A stretch of DNA of 64,000 nucleotides, taken from positions 744,001-808,000 of the forward strand of contig CANXME010000106.1 of assembly GCA_948144175.1 (NCBI GenBank), given 5' to 3'. A model generated the notes under the pieces. It was not told the origin of the DNA. It did no database searches and saw only the letters and a list, made by a program, of their open reading frames with translations. A program made the translations under genes and the position numbers. Shown one piece after another: positions 20,691 to 30,600 of the stretch (its first letter is position 1; each line of letters starts with the position of its first letter). The DNA comes from Closterium sp. NIES-65. Taxonomy: Eukaryota > Streptophyta > Zygnematophyceae > Desmidiales > Closteriaceae.

Positions 20691-21535
20691 CATCTGCTTG
20701 ATCCTCCATCCATGGATTGCAGCCGTTGCCAACATCACCCTCAGTGTAGTCCCTTTCCCCACAAGTGCAAAGATCTCGTCGAAGTCCTTCCCCTTTGTCT
20801 GCTGAAACCCCTTAGCCACAAGCCTTGACTTTTAACGGGTCAGCGTCCCATCAGGTCCATACTTATGCCTGAAGATCAGCTTGGAAGAAATGGCCTTCTT
20901 CCTAGGAGGCAGCTCACACAGCTCCCACGTCTCGTTCTCCAGCAGAGAGTCATACTCCTCCTTCACACTCTGCTTCCAATTTTCAGCGTCGGGCCCGCTC
21001 GGCGCCTCAGCTAACGTCTTGGGATCAGGGAAGGCTGCACAGCAGCAGTGTGCTATCTCATCCTCATTATATTGCTCAGCCACACTCCAAGCCTGCTCCA
21101 CATTCCGTGTGGCATGGCGATCATAGCTCAGCTTGACAGGTGGGCGCACATCCCTCCTAAGACGCTCAGGCAGGCGTGGGGCACGTGGTGGAGCACGTTG
21201 CTGCTGCGGCTGCTGCGGCGGCTACTGCTACTGTTGCTGCGGCTGCTACTGCTGCTGCTGCTGCTGTTGCTCCTCCACCTCAGGTTCTCCCCCATCCTCA
21301 ATCACCTCAGAGATCTCCTCCTCAGAGACAGTAACCTCCACTTGCCTCGAAGGCCGCTGCACCTCATCGGCCTCAATGGTTAGCGGTGTAGTAGGAAGCT
21401 TCTGCTGCTACTGCTTCCACTCCTTGTAGTAGAGTGACTCAAGGAACTTCACATCCCTAAAAAAAATCAGCTTATGACTAGTCAAGTCCCATAGTGTTAT
21501 AGTCACAATAGGCTACAGTGTGCCAAAAACGAAAG
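20691..21535 (-). pseudogene. RT N-terminal part and linker of element B
   Basis: Minus-strand reading shows WDLTSHKLIF and RDVKFLESLYYKEW (end of the integrase region, ~21,510-21,420). A Gln/Leu-rich GCTGCTG microsatellite linker follows (21,200-21,270). Then come KQSVKEEYDSLLENETWELC, LPPRKKAISSKLIFRHKYGP and KGTTLRVMLATAAI, the start of Copia RT. Broken. Confidence 0.75.
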
Positions 21536-22299
21536 ATAGAGTGCACAGTCGGATTTCTGCACAGCGGATTTAAACGTTCATAGCGATCTGGTCACACCTC
21601 TAATTGACCTGATTCAACTTGGATCTGGAGCGTCTTAACGTCGCCTACAATAGGCAATTTAGATCACATGATTTCATTACAAATTGACGACACAGCATCG
21701 GTTTGAATGAACGGCACTATGGAAGCAACATAGTCTTAGAACACACAATTAGGAAGAGCTAGGAAGAGTTACGAGTTGGGAATGACTCCCAGCTCCTACA
21801 AACCCCAAGAGCCGAGGTACAGTGACGTGGAACAGTGCCACACTGTCTCCAACCAAGAATGGTCTCGAAACTACCCTTCAGAAGGGCCTACACCAAGATA
21901 AATATTTCCCTACACAATGTAATGTAACTATCTTCAATATCTCGAAATGTACCCTTTTGGCGAGCTTCGAAATCACTTGAAGCTTGAAACCAGGGCTCGG
22001 GTTCTTTATCACAAACTCGTCCTTGAGTTCTTGATGGGTCTGCTGCACACACCTACGACACGCCGAACGTTCAACACATGACGAAATAGAAACCGCGCAC
22101 GACAAAAGAAAAATCGCGCGGGACACACAAACGACCACGTAATACGCGGCTAGCGATAACTCGCTATTGACTCGACACACACACACTCGACATCATGACC
22201 CATCATACACACACTATTTTAAGCATTATATATATATTAATTTCATGCACTCATACCGTTCCATGCACACACGCATGCACGCACACGGACAACAAGCCG
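21536..22299. other. Unassigned AT-richer segment between B and C
   Basis: Normal-complexity sequence with CA microsatellites near 22,170-22,215 and TATATATAT near 22,230. It could be part of an LTR of an unrecognised element, because it abuts truncated ends of both B and C. No TG/CA border or repeat copy elsewhere in the window was found. A minus-strand open frame of 102 codons (21,878-22,186) has no known domain. Confidence 0.4.
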
Positions 22300-25200
22300 A
22301 GTGCAAACCGTAGGGTTGCACCAACAGGTATCAACCCCCATCGCGCAACCAGAACCCAGCGGTTTAGCAGCTGCAGCAGCAGTCGTCACTGCCTACCCCA
22401 GCACGGAACGTCATGGGGAATATGGCCATGACAGGCGAATCTCGTCGTTGTCGCGTACGCTCGCCGTCACTAGAACCAACACCCCACCTTATCGGTGCGT
22501 TCTCTAACCACAACCTGTTCAGCATACGCCATGATTGCAGTGACGACGACAACCAGGACCGGAGCCTCCCAGTCCCGCTGTTTGAAAGCTACCTGCACGT
22601 ACCTGATTCACGGGCGGCACCAATCGACTGGATCTCGCGCGAGGAATTTTTGAAGTTTGACACTCCGCACATCGTCACGCCGCGATTAGCGCAGCACAAC
22701 ACCTGACGACAACAAGCGCTACAACACCTGGTACCTTGGACAGCTGCTGCGACCAGCACATAGTGGGCTTCGAGCGTTTTGTCTCTAACGCTATCCCAAC
22801 TCCCACGGCCACTTACGTCACTGTGGCGAACAACACGCACCTGCGCTCAAGCGCGCAAGGCATCGTCGTGCTCAAGGAACAGGGAAGCAGCGCGCACATA
22901 ACACTCAACGATGTGCTCACCATCCAGAACTTGCGCTTCGACCTTCTTTCCGCCGCTCAACTCATGGACTACGGTGTTGAACTCAGCACTGATCGTGAGA
23001 CGCGTGACATCCTGCTGCACTACTCATCGCCAACCACAACACGCAGGCAGATCGAATGTGCTCACTCTGAAAACGGGGTGTACATTCTTGATTTCGATAT
23101 TTCCGACTACAGCGGCGGTTCGAACGAGCTGATTGATCTCGTTCCACTGCGCTCTGAGCACATTCACCGCGTGGATTGGAAGCATCCTGTTGGGAGGCCG
23201 TGGGTGCCGCATCACCCTCACCCACACGAGCTGGCGTTGCACGACCTTGACCCAGACGGCATCTGCAGGGATTGCCACACGCCCACTGCTTCAACCAGTC
23301 CGATTGCCGACCGGGGTCTCACTGCCGTCACCGAAGCGGAGCGACACGCGCCGCCTGAAGAAGGCATGTCGAATTTGGAGCTCGAAATCGCAGTGTGCTG
23401 ATTTTTCGGAATGGAGAAGCATCCCCTCACCAGACCAGCATTCGAACACCTTCAAGGCATGTTGCGTGGCACCGACGTCGGCACCTTCGATGCGCACGGC
23501 GAGCCGCGACCTTACAGAAAGGAGAAGTTCATTGAGATCTACTCTCATCGCCGCGAATATACAAAGAAGCTTACCGTGGGGCAAAGAGAGGAATTGGCAC
23601 ACCGCGAAGCAGAGGAGTTTCGCCAACAAAGCATCGCTGAGGCACGCAGCACATTCGCGTGCGCCGCATGGGGCAATCTGGGGAGAAGTTGAAAATTTGG
23701 CAATCGACGGTGCAGCGGAATTCAGAAGCGGCGAGCTGCAATATTATCTGGCGTAAAAGGGGATCGAGCATCATATTTCCCTCCCTTACGCTCACCAGCA
23801 GCAATGTGTAGCCGTGCGCATGAATCGCACGCTCATGACAAAGGTGCGGGCGCTGATGAAGCAGTCAAAGCTCCCGCCAATCTACTGGACCTACGCGATG
23901 TACCACGCCGTGCGAGTGCACAACCTGCTATCAACCACCGCCATCACCGACAACTTGTCCCCGCATGTGAAGTGGACAGGAACAAAGGGGGGCACATCCA
24001 TGCTCCACGTATGGGGATGCATGGTACAGTTTTGCCCGCTGATGTCAACTATCGGAAAATTCGATAGCCGCGCGCGTTGGGGGATTCACTCCGGTATCAG
24101 CCACGAACACAAGGCGTGGATCATTCTGGATTTGCTCAGCCAGAAGACCACTTACTCGCGTGACGCCATCTTATACTGGCGACTTTCCTCCAGCAATTCC
24201 GCGATGACGCGCGAACGAATGCAAACCGCGTCTACGTAAAAGACGGGCATAGCTACGCAACGCCTGAAGATGAAGCGGCAGAACAGGAGGAAGTGGCAGA
24301 GGCGCAGCACCACCAGCACCACCTGAACCAGAGAGTGATGACGATGACGTGCAGGAGGTCATCCCGCAGCACCGCCACGACAGCACTGTCTCTGGACTGC
24401 AGCTTCTCGGACTTCACACCACCATCTCAACGGTGCCACGCATCATCGAGCCGGAAAATCAGCGCCAAGCTCTCACGGGACTACACACCAAGGAATGGCG
24501 CGAGGCGATGGATGCGGAAATCAAGGAGCTCGAGTCCCGTGACACCTGGGTGCTCGTCGACTGCGCCGCAATCAAAGGAGCAAGGATTCCTTTCGGCAAA
24601 TGAGTCTTCTGCGTGAAAACCGAAGCGGACGACACGATTGAGCGATTCAAAGCGTGCTGGTTGGTGCACGGCTACGACCAGAGGCACGACATTGACTTCG
24701 ACCAAACATTTGCACTGGTCGGTAGTCACACCTCTGTCCGGATCCTGCTCGCCATCGCCGCCGCGAGACACTTACCACTTCGCCAAATCGACGTGAAGAA
24801 CGCGTTTCTATACGGGTTAGTAGATTCCGTAATCTACGTGGAGCAGCCGCACACATACAGCGAAGGAGACTCACGCGTGTGTCAGCTGAGAAAGTCCTTT
24901 TACGGGATCAAGCAGGCGCCGAGCCTCTGGCAGCAATACCTGCGCAACATCCTGCTTGAAATAGGTTTCAAGCAGCTGCCTCATGACCCTTGGTTGTACC
25001 GCCGCGATTTTTGTGGGGATTACATCCTACTTACCGTCTACGTTGACGTCTTGCTCTACACAGGGTCGAGTAACGAGCTGCTCGAGCAATTCGAAAAGAA
25101 TCTGGCGGGGCGCGTCGACATTGCCTGCAACTACAAAGTGAAGCAGTTCTTATGACTTAATATCTTCTACGCGCCAGAAGCCATTCACCTCTCAGCGGCT

Positions 25201-25745
25201 AAGTATGCAAAGGAACTTGGCAAACGCTTCAACATTACACCTGCGCCACTCTCTACTCCTTACCGCACACTCGGACCGAACCACAAACCCGACAACAAAG
25301 CCCTATCCCCTGCTGGAGTACTAACTTACCAGCAGCAGCTGGGATGCCTGGTTTTTGCCTCTGTCACCTGCACACCTGATCGTTCCTACATCGCGAGCCA
25401 ACTGGCTCAGTACTCTGGCAAACCAACGGCTGAGAATCTTCTGGATCTGCAGCGCGCTCTACAGTTCTTCATTTCCACGCCCAAGATTGGGCTCTGCTAC
25501 TCAACAGTGCCGACTCCATCCTTCAACACCATCAGCTACGTGGATGCCAATCACGCATCAGACCCCGACAATCGACGGTCCAGGACTAGGTTCCTGTTTC
25601 GCCTCAAGCTAACAGGACCAATCTTATGGAACTCGCAGGAACGGGAATCGGTTGGCCTGGCATAGGCCGAAGCTAAGTTCATCGCCGCGACAACAGCAAT
25701 TCGCGAAGGTCTCTACCAATAGGAACTCCTACAGGGGGCAAAAAT
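22300..25745 (+). pseudogene. Gag end to RNase H of element C, before the stack
   Basis: In order: Gag tail matching D's RSPSPEPAPHPIGAY region (22,420-22,700) and the protease block WYLDSCC.QH (~22,730). Then the flap FDLLSAAQLMDYGVEL (~22,940) and a His-rich spacer (23,200). Integrase core follows with DGAAEF and VRALMKQSKLPPIYW (23,700-23,900), and HVWGCMVQF (24,010). RT has VHGYDQRHDIDFDQTF and KQAPSLWQQYL (24,660-24,940) with the palm YVDV (~25,040). RNase H starts at 25,530. A decayed copy with many breaks. Confidence 0.8.
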
Positions 25746-25780
25746 GTGAGAATGTTGTATTTGTCTAGCCTGCAGTGGGG

Positions 25781-25910
25781 TGTCAGAACATCATAGCCTA
25801 TGCATTTTGTGTAGGCTATAGTGGGGTAGCCCATAAGGGGTACAACCCAATTAGGGTTAGTACTTGTACCCAACTCTTTCATAGTTCATTCATTCTCGTT
25901 CATTTTCACA
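25781..25910 (+). repeat. 5' LTR of element E1
   Basis: TGTCAGAACATC...TTCATTTTCACA, 130 bp. Contains AACCCAATTAGGGTT (25844-25858). Very short for a Copia LTR. Confidence 0.9.
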
Positions 25911-25930
25911 TGGTTTCAGCGCACATATGC
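25911..25930 (+). other. Primer binding site of element E1
   Basis: TGGTTTCAGCGC follows the LTR directly, a variant of the Met-tRNA-type TGGTATCAGAGC. Confidence 0.6.
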
Positions 25931-26882
25931 TCCTGGCCTGTGGGCCCTACTACTGCTTCCGCTGCTATTCGATCTGTCGCACGCCCCGTGGCGTGTGACT
26001 TTTTTTTCATCTCTGGCGCGCGGCGATTTTCTCTCTGGCGCACGCCCCGAGGCGCGCGGCCCCGTTCCTTCCAGGCGCGCCACTCCCCGCTACCCCATCG
26101 CAGCGCCATGGGGAGCCGCGCGCGACCCCTCGCTGCCCCGTCGCGGCCCCATCTCGTCGCGCCGCCCTAGCGGGCGCGTCGCGCCGCCCTCGCGGCCCCG
26201 ATCCGCCGCCCTAGTGGCCCTGTCACCTACCCCTGCGGCCCCGGCGCCGCCCTTCCCGGCCCCGGCTCCGCCCTTCCCAGCCCCGGCGCCACCTCGGCTG
26301 GCCCCGTCGCCTACCCCGGCGACCCCGACGCCGCCCTTCCCGACCCGGCCCCGCCTCTGCTGGCCCCGTCGCCTGCCCCTGCGGCCTCGGCTCCGCCCTT
26401 CCCGGCCCGGGCGCCACCTTGGCTGGCCCCGTCGCCTACCTCTGCGGCCCCGGCGCCGCCCTTCCCGGCCCGGGCGCCGCCTCTGCTGGCCCCGTCGTCT
26501 ACCCTGCGGCCCCGGCGCCGCCTCTGCTGGCCTTGTCGCCGCTCCATCCGGCCCTGCCGCCGTCCCCAAGCGGCCCCGCCGTCACCACCGAGCCACCGGC
26601 GCCGCCAAGCTGCTGCCGAGCCGCCCGAGCCACCCGAAACGCCCGAGCCGCAGAGCCACCTGAGCCGCCCGAGCCGCCGAGCTGCAGTTGCTGCCGAGCC
26701 GCCCGAGCCGCCCGAGGCGCCGAGTCGCCGAGTCGCCGAGCCTGCTCTTCCCACCACTGATGAGCCCCTGCCTTGCTAGCGCGCTGCCCGCCGCCTGCTT
26801 GCCTGCCTGCCTGCCTTTCGGCCTGCCTAGCTGCCTGCCTTACTGCTGCTACTCCTGCTCCTGTTTTTACTGGCGGAGCTAG
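25931..26882 (+). other. GC-rich untranslated leader of element E1
   Basis: About 950 bases between primer site and Gag, mostly GCCCCGGCGCCGCCCTTCCC-type repeats (26,150-26,540), then GAGCCGCCCGAGCCACC repeats (26,600-26,740). Equivalent GC-rich repeat leaders occur in F and G, with different repeat units. Open frames follow from composition. Confidence 0.7.
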
Positions 26883-27273
26883 ATGCAGCCCCAGCGACGT
26901 CCGCGTGAGTCCCTCACGCCCCAGCAGCTGCGTGAGTGGTACGCTTGTTGGGGTTGTAGGGGTGGCGGCGCTGCTACTGCTACCACTACTGCTACTACTA
27001 CTACTGGCGGCGGCCAGATGGAGCTCCAGCGACGCCCACACGCGTCTCTCATGCCCCAGCAGCTTCGTCAGTGGTACGCTCAGAGTAGAGGATCTCTCAG
27101 TTTTGTTCGCTGCTCTTACGTGATTCGCACTGGTGCTCGGACTGGTCAGCCTTGTGGGACGCCTAGTCACACACAGTCCCGCTGCTTCGCCTGTCTGAGC
27201 GACGCCTGGCGTACCGAGTTTGGCGACGAGGCTGAGCTCCCCGACTGGGTGGAGTTGCTTAGGCAGAGGGTAG
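26883..27273 (+). pseudogene. Gag C-terminal region of element E1, part 1
   Basis: Two copies of the motif L-(T/M)-P-Q-Q-L-R-(E/Q)-W-Y-A (about 26,913 and 27,048) bracket a Thr/Ala-rich stretch. Then comes a Cys/His block CSYVIRTGARTGQPC and CGTPSHTQSRC (C-x13-C-x4-H-x4-C, ~27,113-27,190), followed by CLSDAWRTEF. The same block stands where a CCHC knuckle normally sits. Interrupted by F at its target site. Confidence 0.75.
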
Positions 27274-27409
27274 TGCTGAGATAGAGGCGAGGAATGATGC
27301 ACTATGAAATGAAAGGAGTACAAGTACCAACCCTAATTGGGTTGTACCCCCTATGGGCTACCCCACTACAGCCTACATATATGCATCAGCAATATATAAT
27401 CATTTGACA
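27274..27409 (-). repeat. 3' LTR of element F
   Basis: On the minus strand it begins TGTCAAATGATTATATATTG and ends CTATCTCAGCA. Contains the dyad AACCCTAATTGGGTT (27329-27343). The polypurine tract CCTATGGGGGTG lies just upstream on the minus strand. Confidence 0.92.
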
Positions 27410-27639
27410 CACCCCCATAGGCAAAGTGGGGGAGAGCAAGGGGTCACAAGACCAGTCAAGCAAAGCAAAGCAAAGCAAAGCAAAGCAGAGCAAGCTCAGG
27501 GTGGATCTCAAGGATACCACACAAATTCCGAGCACAAGGTCAAGGCCACAAGGCCAGTTCACATGCAGCAGAGCATATATATATAACAGTGCTAAACAAG
27601 CAAGAGCAAGGATATATATATGCAGCAGTACAAGCAAGG
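27410..27639 (-). other. 3' untranslated part of element F
   Basis: About 230 bases between the Pol stop and the 3' LTR. It includes a CAAAG pentamer microsatellite (27,458-27,490) and two TATATATA tracts (27,577 and 27,611). The same layout is found in G and E1. Confidence 0.7.
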
Positions 27640-30600
27640 TCAAGAGGTAAGCAAGTGAGGCCCAGTGGGCACAAGGCCTAGCAGAGTGCAAAAGCGCTGA
27701 TGGTCACGAGGCGGAAGTGCCTTGGTGAACACATCAGCAGTGTTGGCCTCAGTGGCCACGAAACGCAGGCGAAGCTGACCACGCTGCTGCAGCTCTCGAG
27801 CAAGGAAGTAGCGCAGAGCAATGTGCTTCGTCCTGTGCTCCAGTCTGTGCTCCTGACACAAGGCAATGGTTTCCTTGCTGTCGACGTACAGCACTGGAGG
27901 AGAACAAGGCCGCTCTCCAGGGTCAGTGAGCAGGTAGGTGAGCCAGCGAAGCTCCTGGGCAGCCATGGCCGTGGCGTGGATCTCAGCCTCACAGCTGGAG
28001 CTGAGAACAGAAGAAGAGCGAGTAGAGCGCCAAGAGACAGAGTCAGAGCCAAGACTGAAGGTGTAGCCCTGAGACGACCGCTGAGAAGCCTGGTCGTCAG
28101 CCCAAGAAGCGTCTGAGTGCCCAGTGAGCACAGGCCGCTCACGCCCTCCAAGCACTAGCCCCATGCCCGACGTACTGCACAAGTAGCGCAACACCCTCTT
28201 AGCTGCATCCATGTGCTCCTTCCGGTGACGGCCGGGAGCAACATAGCGTGCTAAGATGCTAAGAGGGTATGCAAGGTCAGGTCGAGTGCAGGTCATCAGG
28301 TACATGAGGCAGCCCACAAGCTCTGGATACGGACCACTCGACTCTACGGACTCATCCGAAGGCAGAGCTGAGAGCGAGTGTCCCGTAGGCAGAGGAGTGG
28401 ACTGAGGCGAGGAGTACGTGAAGCCGAAGCGCTGAAGGACCTGCTGCACCATGTGTGACTGAGTCAGGGTAATGGTGCGGCGTGCTCTGTCCCGGGTGAT
28501 CCGCAAGCCAAGATAGCTTATCAGTTCACCCAAGTCTGTGCACGTGTGTCTCTTCTGCAGCTCGGACTTCACATGGGCGAGTGCGGCAATGTCCGCAGTG
28601 GCAAAGACCAAGTCGTCGACGTACACGAGGATGTAGAACGGCGGCAGCAAGATGTCGGTGCGCAGAAACAGCGACGGGTCAGCAGTAGAAGGAGCAAACC
28701 CAAGAGCCGCAAGTGTAGTCCTCAGTGTGTTGTGCCACTCACGCGGCGCCTGGCGGAGACCGTAGACTGGCCGCCGGAGGCTCCACTGGGTACCAGGAGG
28801 GAACGACCCAGTGAAGCCAGGAGGGCGGCGCAGCCAGATCTCCTCGTGCAGGCTGCCCTGCAGGAAAGCAGTGCTGAAGTCAAGAGAGTGTAGCTCGTGG
28901 TCACACTGAGCAGCGACGTGCAGTAGAACCCGAAGAGTGGTCATCTTCGGGGTCGGGGAGAAGGTCTGAAAGAAGTCAACTCCCTGTCGCTGACTGAAGC
29001 CACGAGCCACATAGCGCGCCTTGAAGACAGGCGGAGAACCCGGCGGCCGCTTCACCCTGAAGATCCACATGCCACTGACAATGTTCGCCCCAGGAGGGGG
29101 AACAGCGTCAACGTAGGTGCCTGTGGACTTCCAGGAAGCCATCTCTGCGTCCATGGCTGACTGCCACTGAGAGGAGTAGGGACCGGCCATCGCCTCTGCG
29201 TAAGAGCGTGGGGTCGGAATGTCTAGAGCATCCGGGTCTCCCTCAGGGGCAACAAGCATGGACACGAGATGGGGCAAAGCGGCGGCAAAGCACTGGAACT
29301 CCTCCTGCCTGTCCTCAAGGACGTCCGTGCCAAGAGCACAGTCACCCCCGACGGACGGAGGACAGGCAGACGCAGACGCAACAGACGCAGACTCAGCAAC
29401 AAGACTGGCAGCGTAGTCTAGACGACACGTAGCAGCAAAGTCGACCAGCTCAGCAACTAGGGCAGACGCAGCAGCGGACTCAAAGGAAGGGTCAGTGACA
29501 AGAGTAGAAAGAAGACGCGTGATAGTAGGACTGGCAGCACGGCGAGAGTCCGACTCCGGGTCGGCAAGTGTAGGAAGAGAAGACTGAGGAGGAGAAGGCA
29601 AAGGGGCACGCAGAGGAGCAGTGGACGGACGCAGAGACATCCTGTGTGTGCCAGGGACAGGAGAAGGACGCTGACGCGAACCGCAACCACTAGGGCGAGC
29701 AGCTCGGACTGGCGACGCAGGGCGGGACGCAGGCTCACGACGCTCAGCAAGACCTCCAGTAGGACCAGTGTAGGGAGAAGGAGAAGGCAGGGGAGAGGCG
29801 GGCTGTAACTGTGACTGTGACGGGACAGGCTGTGGACACTCTACGGGAGGAGAAGAACCAAGGGAAGGCGGGAGACCAAGAACCTGTTGAAGGAGCGGAA
29901 CGAAGTACGGCCGAGGCCGCGCAGCATAGCCAGAGACAGCAGGGACAGCACCAACACCTCCAGAGGCAGCACCAGCACCAGTAGCAGCTCCAACTCCAGC
30001 ACCCCCAGCAGCGCCAGAAGTACCCTCAGTAGGACCGACAGTCGTAGTCTCAGCGCCAGCACCCGCAGCAGCTCCATCTCCAGAGGCACCCCCGGGCCCG
30101 GCAGCTCCATTACTCTCAGTACGAGCACCTCCAGGATCCAAGGTACCAGCTCCCTCGGTAGCAACATAACCTCCAGCACCCGCAGCACCCCCAGCTCCAG
30201 CAGCTCGCCTCCAGCGTCGGGCAAACCACTCACGCAGCTCGAGAGGAGAGAGCGGCTCGCGGCGCGAAGAACGGTCCGGAGAACCACGAGGAACAGAAGC
30301 AGCAGGCGCAGCACTCCTAGGCGAAGCACCCCCAGACGCAGTACTCCTAGGCTCAGCACCCCCAGGCTCAGCACCTCTAGGCTCAGCACCCCCAGGCTCA
30401 GCACCCCCAGTCTCAGCACCCCCAGGCTCAGCACCCCCAGGCTCAGCACCCCCAGGCTCAGCACCACCAGGCCCAGCACCCCCAGGCTCAGCACCCCCAG
30501 TCTCAGCACCCCCAGGCTCAGCACCCCGAGGCTCCGCACCCGCAGGAGCACCAGAGTCACCAGTGACCTCGACAGGCTCGACCGCGTCTACCTGAGACAC

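Larger units (their letters stand above)
13318..21535 (-). mobile_element. Copia element B, old, with two insertions
   Basis: Minus-strand Ty1/Copia copy of the same family as A. Parts seen from its 3' side are LTR (13318-14028), RNase H region (14053-14540), [element A with its target duplication], RNase H/RT (19172-19740), [repeat R1], RT N-terminal part and Gln-rich linker (20690-21535). The 5' portion (gag, protease, most of integrase, 5' LTR) is not in the window. A fits into B exactly: the five bases GGTGT before A (14536-14540) recur after it (19167-19171), and RNase H coding continues beyond. Broken many times; the oldest layer of this block. Confidence 0.8.

Noticed and set aside
21878-22186. 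102-codon minus-strand frame between B and C as a host gene
   Set aside because: Cys/Ser/Val-rich translation without domain similarity. The region borders two truncated retroelements and may be LTR sequence.
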